In this document: positions 1-5,116 of the stretch, one piece after another
Position numbering within the stretch: the stretch's first letter is position 1
Layout of the letters: each line of letters begins with the position of its first letter
Assembly: GCA_020048295.1 (NCBI GenBank)
Contig: JAIFMT010000134.1
Location: 1-9,523, forward strand
Direction: 5' to 3'
DNA from: Rhodoferax sp.
GTDB lineage: Bacteria > Pseudomonadota > Gammaproteobacteria > Burkholderiales > Burkholderiaceae
DNA length: 9,523 nt
Notes under the pieces: model-generated
The model's input: only the letters and a program-made list of their open reading frames with translations
What the model was told of the DNA's origin: nothing
Database searches by the model: none
Translations under genes and position numbers: made by a program

Positions 1-1382
1 GCGTTTCGCGCCAGCGCTATTGGGGCACGCCGATTCCGATCATCCATTGCGATGAGCATGGCGCGGTGCCGGTGCCCGAGCAAGACTTGCCGGTGGTGTT
101 GCCCGACGACCTGGTGCCCGATGGCTCGGGTAACCCGCTCAACAAATGCGAGGCGTTTCATGCGGGCGTGACCTGCCCCATCTGCGGCAAACCGGCGCGG
201 CGCGAGACCGACACCATGGACACCTTTGTTGACAGCTCCTGGTACTTCATGCGCTACTGCGACCCGACCAACACCGAGCGCATGGTCGCCGACGGGGCCG
301 ATTACTGGATGCCGATGGACCAGTACATTGGCGGTATCGAGCACGCCATCCTGCACCTGCTGTACGCGCGCTTCTGGACCAAGGTGATGCGCGACCTGGG
401 GCTGATCAAGGTCGATGAGCCGTTTACCAAGCTGCTCACCCAGGGCATGGTGCTCAACCACATCTACAGCCGCCGCACCCCACAAGGCGGCAAAGACTAC
501 TTCTGGCCCAAGGATGTCGAGCATGTGCTCGATGCCGCTGGCAAGATCACCGGCGCGCGACTGGTCAACGCCGTGGGCGATTTGCCGGTCGGCACGCCGA
601 TTGATTACGAGGGCGTGGGCACCATGTCCAAGTCGAAGAACAACGGCGTTGACCCGCAGGACCTGATTGAAAAATACGGTGCCGACACGGCGCGCCTGTA
701 CACCATGTTCACCGCCCCGCCCGAAGCCACGCTGGAATGGAACGACGCTGCCGTCGAAGGCAGCTACCGCTTCTTGCGCCGCGTGTGGAACTTCGGACAC
801 AGGCTGGGAACTATGGACTTTGTAGCTGCTGACGCAATGGCAGCAAGGGCTAAAGGTCTAAAAGATATAGATTTTAGTAGCCAGGCCAAGGCCCTGCGGC
901 GAGAAATCCACAGCGTGCTCAAGCAGGTCGATTACGACTACCAGCGCATGCAGTACAACACCGTGGTGTCGGGCTGCATGAAGATGATCAACGCGCTGGA
1001 AGACTTCAAGGCGCTTGATAGCGCCGGTAGCCAGGTGGCGCTGGTGGAAGGTTTTGGCATTCTGCTGCGCTGCCTGTACCCGGCCACACCGCACATCGCC
1101 CACAGCTTGTGGGCCGAACTGGGTTACGCCGGGGTGTTGGGCAACTTGCTCGACACGCCCTGGCCACTGGTGGATGCCAGCGCCCTGATCACCGACGAGA
1201 TTGAGTTGATGTTGCAAGTCAACGGCAAACTGCGTGGCTCGATTGTGGTCAGCGCCAACGCCGACAAGGCGGCCATTGAGGCCGCCGCGCTGGCGCACGA
1301 GATGTTCCAGAAGTTTGCCAACGGCGCAGCGCCCAAAAAAGTGATTGTGGTGCCGGGACGACTGGTCAATCTGGTGGTTTGA
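1..1382 (+). CDS. leuS: Leucyl-tRNA synthetase, C-terminal half (5' end outside window)
   Basis: Cytoplasmic class I aminoacyl-tRNA synthetase that charges tRNA-Leu with leucine. The frame is open from base 3, and 459 residues are visible of a family length near 870. They begin at the [11 protein letters not shown] segment that follows the editing (CP1) insertion. Next come a likely zinc site (Cys-x2-His at 48-59, Cys-x2-Cys at 174-185), the [14 protein letters not shown] block, the [15 protein letters not shown] segment, and the KMSKS-loop signature at 621-647, which reads TMSKSKNNG (Thr in place of the first Lys). The anticodon-binding helical domain ([11 protein letters not shown] onward) and the terminal VNGKLRG and [13 protein letters not shown] segments complete the enzyme; it ends with TGA at 1380-1382. 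The linker between RRVWNFG and [10 protein letters not shown] is about nine residues longer than in E. coli, as I recall that sequence, and is encoded by an AT-rich repeat (811-880). lptE starts 19 bp downstream, so the two are probably cotranscribed. Confidence 0.97.
   Translation, partial: VSRQRYWGTPIPIIHCDEHGAVPVPEQDLPVVLPDDLVPDGSGNPLNKCEAFHAGVTCPICGKPARRETDTMDTFVDSSWYFMRYCDPTNTERMVADGADYWMPMDQYIGGIEHAILHLLYARFWTKVMRDLGLIKVDEPFTKLLTQGMVLNHIYSRRTPQGGKDYFWPKDVEHVLDAAGKITGARLVNAVGDLPVGTPIDYEGVGTMSKSKNNGVDPQDLIEKYGADTARLYTMFTAPPEATLEWNDAAVEGSYRFLRRVWNFGHRLGTMDFVAADAMAARAKGLKDIDFSSQAKALRREIHSVLKQVDYDYQRMQYNTVVSGCMKMINALEDFKALDSAGSQVALVEGFGILLRCLYPATPHIAHSLWAELGYAGVLGNLLDTPWPLVDASALITDEIELMLQVNGKLRGSIVVSANADKAAIEAAALAHEMFQKFANGAAPKKVIVVPGRLVNLVV
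811..880 (+). repeat. AT-rich short repeat copy read in frame inside leuS
   Basis: By my count 29 of these 70 bases are G or C, against well over 60% on both sides. The segment contains a hairpin (GCTGC at 825-829 pairing with GCAGC at 840-844) followed by the core CAAGGGCTA (844-852). It aligns without gaps to the reverse complement of 4750-4799 at 29 of 50 positions, including a shared start CTATG, CGC, and the identical nine-base core. It also carries a near-direct repeat at its two ends (812-825 and 866-880, TATGGACTTTGTAG against TATAGATTTTAGTAG). It is translated as part of a LeuS linker with no stop codon. Membership in a Comamonadaceae-wide repeat family is from memory; the similarity between the two copies is seen directly. 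Confidence 0.72.
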
Positions 1383-1401
1383 CTGCCATCAAGGAGCGTT
1401 C

Positions 1402-1929
1402 ATGAAGTCTGCTTTATTGAGCCCGCGGGGCTGGTCCCGGCGCCGCCTGGGCGTGGCCGTGCTGGTGGTTGGCGTGCTCTCGGGGTGTGGCTTCAAGCTG
1501 CGTGGCAACCAGCACTTTGCGTTTGCCAGCATTGCCATCAGCCCCAGTCCGGGTGGCGCGGTGGTGCAGGAATTGCGCCGCTCGTTTGACAACGCGGTGC
1601 GCGTCATCGCCAGTGGCGAGCCAGCCTCCAATGCCCCGGTGTTGCTGGAGATTCTGGATGAACGGCGGGAAAAAGTCGTGGTGGGCGTGAACGCCTCGGG
1701 GCAGGTGCGTGAGTTGCAACTGCGCATCCGCGTCAAATTCCGGCTGACCAACGCACAAGGCCAGGCCCTGATTGCCGAGGATGACATCCTGCAACAGCGC
1801 GACATCAGCTACAGCGAATCGGCCGCGCTGGCCAAGGAAACGGAAGAAGACCTGCTGTACCGCGACATGCAAACCGACATCGTGCAGCAGTTGTTACGCC
1901 GCTTGGCGATGGTCAAGCTGCCGCAGTAA
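1402..1929 (+). CDS. lptE: LPS-assembly lipoprotein LptE (RlpB family)
   Basis: Outer-membrane lipoprotein that plugs the LptD barrel and helps insert lipopolysaccharide into the outer leaflet. The product is 175 residues, a normal size. The N-terminus has a basic stretch (RRRLG), a hydrophobic segment (about residues 16-26) and a lipobox LSGC, with Cys29 as the lipidated residue and the following GFKLRG typical of LptE. The mature part shows the family's alternating strand pattern, for example LLEILDERREKVVVGVNASGQVRELQLRIRVKFRL, and ends in a helix with DMQTDIVQQLLRRL. The ATG at 1402 is chosen because AAGGAG (1391-1396) sits five bases upstream; an upstream GTG at 1345 would overlap leuS and spoil the signal peptide. 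It lies directly behind leuS, as in many proteobacteria. Its last 17 bp overlap the end of the opposing ocd gene. Confidence 0.93.
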   Translation: MKSALLSPRGWSRRRLGVAVLVVGVLSGCGFKLRGNQHFAFASIAISPSPGGAVVQELRRSFDNAVRVIASGEPASNAPVLLEILDERREKVVVGVNASGQVRELQLRIRVKFRLTNAQGQALIAEDDILQQRDISYSESAALAKETEEDLLYRDMQTDIVQQLLRRLAMVKLPQ

Positions 1930-3022
1930 TCACCCTCGAAGCTGCCGCCTGCAAGGCCGAACCGGCGTTGGCCGGCCTGACCAGCTGGTACAGGTCTTTC
2001 GGGTTGACCAACTGCGGTATCAGCGCCAGCGGCGCACCCAGATGCAACGCCTGCGCCTGGTCATGCAGGTAGCGCAGCGCAGCAAAGTCTTCCAGCGCAA
2101 AGCCCACCGAGTCAAACAGCGTGACCTGCGCGGCGTTGTCGCGCCCGGGCTGCTGGCCTGTCAAGACCTGCCACAGCTCGGTCACGGCAAAATCAGCTGG
2201 CAGGTGCTGCAGGTCGCCCTCGATGCGGGTCTGCGGCTCAAATTCGACAAACACCTTGGCCGCGCGCAGCACATCGGCATGGATTTCGGTCTTGCCAGGG
2301 CAGTCGCCACCGACCCCATTGAGGTGCATGCCCGGCTCCAGCATATCTGCGGTGATGATCGCGGCGTTGCTTTTGTCAGCGGTGATGGTGGTCACGATAT
2401 CGGCACCACGCACTGCCTCGGCAATGCTGGCGCAGGCCGTCAGACGAAGACGGGTGGCATCCGGGTTGTTTTTCAGATTGCGCAGCAGCTTGGCAGTGGC
2501 CAGCGGGTCAATGTCGTAGAGGCGGATTTCCTCAATATCGAGCAGGTGATGAAATGCCAGCGCCTGGAACTCGCTTTGCGCGCCGTTGCCAATCAGCGCC
2601 ATCACCCGGCTCTCAGGTCGCGCCAGCGCGCGCGCCGCCACTGCCGAGGTGGCAGCGGTGCGCAAGGCGGTGGTCAGCGTCAGCTCGCTGATCAGCAGCG
2701 GAAAACCGCTGGCCACCTCCGCCAGCACGCCAAACGCCATCACCGTGGGCAGGCCACGGGCGGTGTTCTTCGGGTGTCCGTTGACATATTTGAAGGTGTA
2801 GGTTTTGCCATCGGCAATCGGCATCAGCTCAATCACGCCGTCGGCCGTGTGGCTGGCCACCCGCGCCGCCTTGTCAAAACACTTCCAGCGCAAATAGTCC
2901 TGGTGAATGTAGGCCGCCAGGCCTTGCAGCGTGCTGGCCAGGCTTTGGCGGCTGATCAGCGCGGCGACGTCCTGTGGACTTAAGAATAGCGTGCTGTGGC
3001 GGGTATCTTGGGCGTGTGTCAT
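1913..3022 (-). CDS. ocd: Ornithine cyclodeaminase (mu-crystallin family)
   Basis: NAD-dependent cytoplasmic enzyme that converts L-ornithine to L-proline plus ammonia, linking arginine/ornithine catabolism to proline. The 369-residue product carries the family hallmarks: the substrate-site lysine in TFKYVNGHPKNT (about residue 78), the ELTLTTALRTAATSA block (113-127), a Rossmann dinucleotide motif IGNGAQSEFQALAF (144-157), and NGVGGDCPGKTE with the catalytic aspartate near residue 240. VEFEPQTRIEGDLQ and LWQVLTGQ follow, as in the Pseudomonas putida enzyme, which I recall as closely similar. The ATG at 3022 gives a normal N-terminus; a longer frame to 3103 adds a stretch that looks like untranslated leader. 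The stop (TGA, 1915-1913) lies inside the 3' end of lptE. It is divergent from an Lrp-type gene, its likely regulator. Related family members (alanine dehydrogenase, ectoine-pathway and siderophore-precursor enzymes) fit less well. Confidence 0.93.
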   Translation of the reverse strand: MTHAQDTRHSTLFLSPQDVAALISRQSLASTLQGLAAYIHQDYLRWKCFDKAARVASHTADGVIELMPIADGKTYTFKYVNGHPKNTARGLPTVMAFGVLAEVASGFPLLISELTLTTALRTAATSAVAARALARPESRVMALIGNGAQSEFQALAFHHLLDIEEIRLYDIDPLATAKLLRNLKNNPDATRLRLTACASIAEAVRGADIVTTITADKSNAAIITADMLEPGMHLNGVGGDCPGKTEIHADVLRAAKVFVEFEPQTRIEGDLQHLPADFAVTELWQVLTGQQPGRDNAAQVTLFDSVGFALEDFAALRYLHDQAQALHLGAPLALIPQLVNPKDLYQLVRPANAGSALQAAASRVITAAA

Positions 3023-3156
3023 GGCGGGTCTCGCAGGGATTGGAAAAAACAAAATGAATTGACAGCGAGTGTGGTGCCCAACGCCAACAATAACAATCGC
3101 CAACTTTGTACAAAAAACGCCACATAATTGACGTTTTGACGGACCAAATTGCCACT
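3023..3156. promoter_or_regulatory. Divergent ocd/lrp control region with palindrome and short direct repeats
   Basis: This 134-bp gap is less GC-rich than the genes around it and must carry promoters for both directions. It holds a perfect 10-bp palindrome TTTGTACAAA (3105-3114), a direct repeat CGCCAAC (3082-3088 and 3098-3104, 16 bp apart) and a repeat of TTGACG (3128-3133 and 3136-3141). CATAAT at 3123-3128 is one base from a -10 consensus for lrp and would place transcription start a little upstream of the ATG at 3157; I see no good -35 partner. Lrp/AsnC proteins usually bind several spaced, partly symmetrical sites in such regions, so the palindrome is a candidate operator. This is inference from position and symmetry only. 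Confidence 0.4.
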
Positions 3157-3582
3157 ATGGACGAAACCGACCAACAATTGCTGTCGCTGCTGCGCCAGGA
3201 TGCCCGCCTGTCGGTGGCCGCACTGGCGCTCAAGCTCAAGGTGTCACGCGGTACGGTGAGCAACCGCATCTGCCGGCTGGAAGACGCTGGCATCATCGTT
3301 GGCTACACGGTGCGGCTGCGCCCCGATGTGCAGCACGACGAAATCACCGCCTGGATGAGCATTGCGGTGGAGGGCAATCAGACGCGCGCGGTGATCGCCG
3401 CGCTGCTGGGCGAACCCGGCGTGGCCACGCTGCACGACACCAATGGCCGCTGGGATTTGCTCGCTGAGCTGCGCGCCGACAGCCTGCAGGATTTGGCCAA
3501 GGTGCTGGAGCGCATCCGCCTGCTCAAAGGCATCAGCAACACCGAAACCAGCATCCACCTCGAAACCTACCGACTGTCTTGA
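3157..3582 (+). CDS. Lrp/AsnC-family transcriptional regulator
   Basis: DNA-binding regulator of the feast/famine family, usually an octamer or dimer that senses an amino acid. The 141-residue product begins with the standard MDETDQQLLSLLRQDARLS, then a winged helix-turn-helix (about residues 18-50, recognition part VSRGTVSNRICRLEDAGIIVGY), a linker strand YTVRLRP, and the C-terminal RAM (AsnC_trans_reg) ligand domain with GRWDLLAEL near residue 100 and TETSIHLETYRLS at the end. I choose the ATG at 3157 because family members start at this point and a -10-like CATAAT lies just upstream. A TTG at 3106 in the same frame would add 17 unlike residues. The ribosome-binding site is weak. Being divergent from ocd, it most likely controls that gene in response to ornithine, arginine or proline (inferred from position). 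It is followed 27 bp later by holA in the same direction. Confidence 0.9.
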   Translation: MDETDQQLLSLLRQDARLSVAALALKLKVSRGTVSNRICRLEDAGIIVGYTVRLRPDVQHDEITAWMSIAVEGNQTRAVIAALLGEPGVATLHDTNGRWDLLAELRADSLQDLAKVLERIRLLKGISNTETSIHLETYRLS

Positions 3583-3609
3583 TCGCTTGCTTCACTACAC
3601 TTGTGCCTT

Positions 3610-4677
3610 ATGCAACTCAACCCAGCCCAGCTCCCGGCGCACCTTGGCAAGGGCGTAAAAAGCCTCTACACCTTGCATGGCGACGAGCCACTGCTGGTGC
3701 AGGAGGCGCTCGATGCCATTCGCGCAGCGGCCCGGGTGCAAGGCTTCAGCGAGCGCACCTCGCACACCGTCAGCGGCGCGCACTTTGACTGGAGCGCGGT
3801 GCTGGCCGCCTGTGGGTCGTTGAGCCTGTTTGCCGACAAACAGATCGTCGAGCTGCGCATTCCCAGCGGCAAACCCGGCACCAGTGGCAGCACGGCGTTG
3901 CAGCAAATGGCCGCGCAGGCACGCGGCAACGACAGCACCCTGACGCTGGTGGTGCTGCCCCGGCTGGACAAAGCCACCAAAGCCAGCGCCTGGTTTTTGG
4001 CGCTGGAGAGCGGCATCACCATTGGCATCGAACCGGTCGAACGCGCCGCCTTGCCGCCCTGGATCGCGCAGCGGCTGGCCACGCAAGGCCAGCGCGTGGC
4101 GGGTGGCGAAGAAGGCCAGCGTACCTTGCAGTTTTTTGCCGACCAGGTCGAGGGCAACCTGCTGGCAGCACACCAGGAAATCCAGAAGCTCGCTCTGCTG
4201 CATCCGCCGGGTGAACTGCATCTGGCGCAAATTGAGGCCGCCGTGCTCAATGTGGCACGCTATGACGTGTTCAAGCTGTCAGATGCCGTGCTCGGTGGGC
4301 ACCTGCTGCGCGTGCAGCGCATGCTCGACGGCCTGCAAGCCGAGGGCGAGCAACCGGTGCTGGTGCACGCCACCATTGCCAACGACATTCGCGCCCTGAA
4401 AACCGTCAAAGACGCCATCGCCCAAGGCAAACCTTTGCCCATGGCTTTGCGTGAGCAACGTGTCTGGGGCGCCAAAGAACGCCTGTTCGAGCGCGTCTTG
4501 CCCCGTTTGAGCGCTAAGGCATTGGCTACGCTGCTGCTCAGCGCGCATCAGGTGGACGGGGTGGTCAAAGGCCTCAAATCACCCGACTGGCCGACCGACC
4601 CGTGGCTGGCGCTGCACCAGCTGGCCATGCAACTGTGTGGCTTGTGCAACGCCAAAGGTGTGGCCAGCCGACAGTAG
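3610..4677 (+). CDS. holA: DNA polymerase III delta subunit
   Basis: Clamp-loader subunit that opens the beta sliding clamp so it can be placed on primed DNA; essential for replication. The 355-residue product matches the family length. Recognisable parts are the N-terminal LYTLHGDEPLLVQEALDAIRAAARVQGF (E. coli has YLLLGNDPLLLQESQDAVRQ), SLSLFADKQIVELRIP, TLVVLPRLDKATKASAWFLALE, ALPPWIAQRL, FADQVEGNLLAAHQEIQKLALLHP in the AAA+-like fold, and the C-terminal collar-domain helices ending in LALHQLAMQLCGL. As in other delta subunits, there is no working Walker A site. The ATG at 3610 gives the usual MQL start; a TTG at 3601 is in frame and less likely. No clear Shine-Dalgarno sequence precedes it. 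In most relatives holA directly follows lptE; here ocd and lrp lie between them, so it is probably read with lrp. Confidence 0.95.
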   Translation: MQLNPAQLPAHLGKGVKSLYTLHGDEPLLVQEALDAIRAAARVQGFSERTSHTVSGAHFDWSAVLAACGSLSLFADKQIVELRIPSGKPGTSGSTALQQMAAQARGNDSTLTLVVLPRLDKATKASAWFLALESGITIGIEPVERAALPPWIAQRLATQGQRVAGGEEGQRTLQFFADQVEGNLLAAHQEIQKLALLHPPGELHLAQIEAAVLNVARYDVFKLSDAVLGGHLLRVQRMLDGLQAEGEQPVLVHATIANDIRALKTVKDAIAQGKPLPMALREQRVWGAKERLFERVLPRLSAKALATLLLSAHQVDGVVKGLKSPDWPTDPWLALHQLAMQLCGLCNAKGVASRQ

Positions 4678-4737
4678 TGCCACGCTGGCAGTCCCGTAGC
4701 GGCCCGGCATCGCCGAACCTGATGGCAGCGTTGGTCG

Positions 4738-4799
4738 TTATAAGCAAAATTGGGCTGTAGCCCTTGTGCAATAAGCGCAGACAGATATATATTGCATAG
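4738..4799 (-). repeat. Second copy of the AT-rich CAAGGGCTA repeat, intergenic
   Basis: Read on the minus strand from 4799, this segment starts CTATG, continues through CTG and TGCGC, and reaches the core CAAGGGCTACAG (complement of 4755-4766). It matches the leuS-embedded copy (811-860) at 29 of 50 ungapped positions, with nine identical bases in the core. It is AT-rich against a GC-rich background. The stretch contains a small self-complementary part, GGGCTGTAGCCC (4752-4763), which is a perfect 12-base palindrome. The outer boundary near 4738 is approximate. It lies 60 bp beyond the holA stop, a usual kind of position for such elements. Confidence 0.65.
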
Positions 4800-4825
4800 C
4801 GTACCCAGCGCGTTGCGTGGCCATC

Positions 4826-4874
4826 CGCGCAGCCGGTTGGTGTGCAAGCTCACAGACACAGCGATGGCTGCGCG
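4826..4874. repeat. 9-bp perfect inverted repeat with a 31-base spacer
   Basis: CGCGCAGCC (4826-4834) is the exact reverse complement of GGCTGCGCG (4866-4874). The spacer contains a second, nested pair, TGTG (4841-4844) and CACA (4851-4854). No run of T follows, so an intrinsic terminator for holA is not convincing. It could be a remnant of a repeat element or a structured leader. The function is unknown. Confidence 0.4.
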
Positions 4875-4937
4875 TTAAGCTGCTGGTCTTTCACCGTCAA
4901 CCCTTTGCAATTTCGAGAAGAACTCTAAAAGTCGTTT

Positions 4938-5007
4938 GTCGCGAGGGCGCAACTCCTCCCTATTCAAACAGGCTTCGGCTGTCCTGTGGGAGTCGCGCCC
5001 TCGCGAC
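4938..5007. repeat. REP doublet in inverted orientation (REPIN-like)
   Basis: The two arms, 4938-4956 and 4989-5007, are each 19 bases and reverse complements with a single mismatch (4951 against 4994); the outer 13 bases pair perfectly. Each arm is itself a small palindrome: GTCGCG-CCCT-CGCGAC at 4992-5007 is perfect, and GTCGCG-AGGG-CGCAAC at 4938-4953 has one mismatch. Each is preceded, on its own strand, by GGAG, the tetranucleotide position that REP sequences mobilised by RAYT transposases normally show. A 32-base spacer separates them. Two inverted REPs of this kind form a REPIN, a non-autonomous mobile unit. No RAYT gene is in the window. Confidence 0.7.
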
Positions 5008-5116
5008 GAAGGCTGTTCGACTCCGGCTCGTCGGGTTTAGGTTGGTAGCAATGTTGTAGCCCAGATGCTCGCGCGCATACCAAAATGCAGGTGAGTGCAA
5101 CTTTCTCAGGAGTCCC

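Larger units (their letters stand above)
4678..5116. other. 439-bp gene-free stretch between holA and the cation ATPase, dense in repeats
   Basis: I find no credible gene here. Short open frames across it do not resemble proteins, lack ribosome-binding sites and run through the inverted repeats. The stretch holds three separate structures, listed individually: an AT-rich repeat copy (about 4738-4799), a 9-bp inverted repeat (4826-4834 and 4866-4874), and a REP doublet (4938-5007). After the doublet comes GTTGGTAGCAATGTTGTAGC (5040-5059) with two similar GTTG(G)TAGC units. The ATPase promoter must lie within the last part, but I see only weak matches. AGGAG at 5108-5112 serves the GTG at 5117. 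Confidence 0.6.

Noticed and set aside
1960..1985. CCGGC/GCCGG hairpin after the lptE stop as a bidirectional terminator
   Set aside because: Five-base stem inside the ocd coding region with no T-run; explained by GC-rich codons.
1772..2983. 403-codon plus-strand open frame across lptE and opposite ocd
   Set aside because: Low-complexity shadow translation (Gln, Arg, Gly, His); the minus strand carries an unmistakable ornithine cyclodeaminase.
3059..3064. TTGACA on the plus strand upstream of lrp
   Set aside because: No matching -10 at normal spacing; the only good -10-like site (3123-3128) is far too distant.
4490..4550. Possible third copy of the AT-rich repeat inside holA (GCGCTAAGGC...GCTGCTGCTC)
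   Set aside because: The order of the motifs does not match the other two copies, base composition is normal, and the residues fit the delta subunit.
4663..4689. GCCAGC/GCTGGC inverted pair spanning the holA stop as a terminator
   Set aside because: Only six base pairs, a 15-base loop and no T-run on either side; such pairs are frequent by chance at this GC content.
4817..5059. 80-codon open frame on the plus strand in the gap before the ATPase
   Set aside because: It runs straight through both inverted-repeat structures, has no ribosome-binding site, and the protein is arginine-rich without recognisable family features. It is best read as translated repeat DNA.
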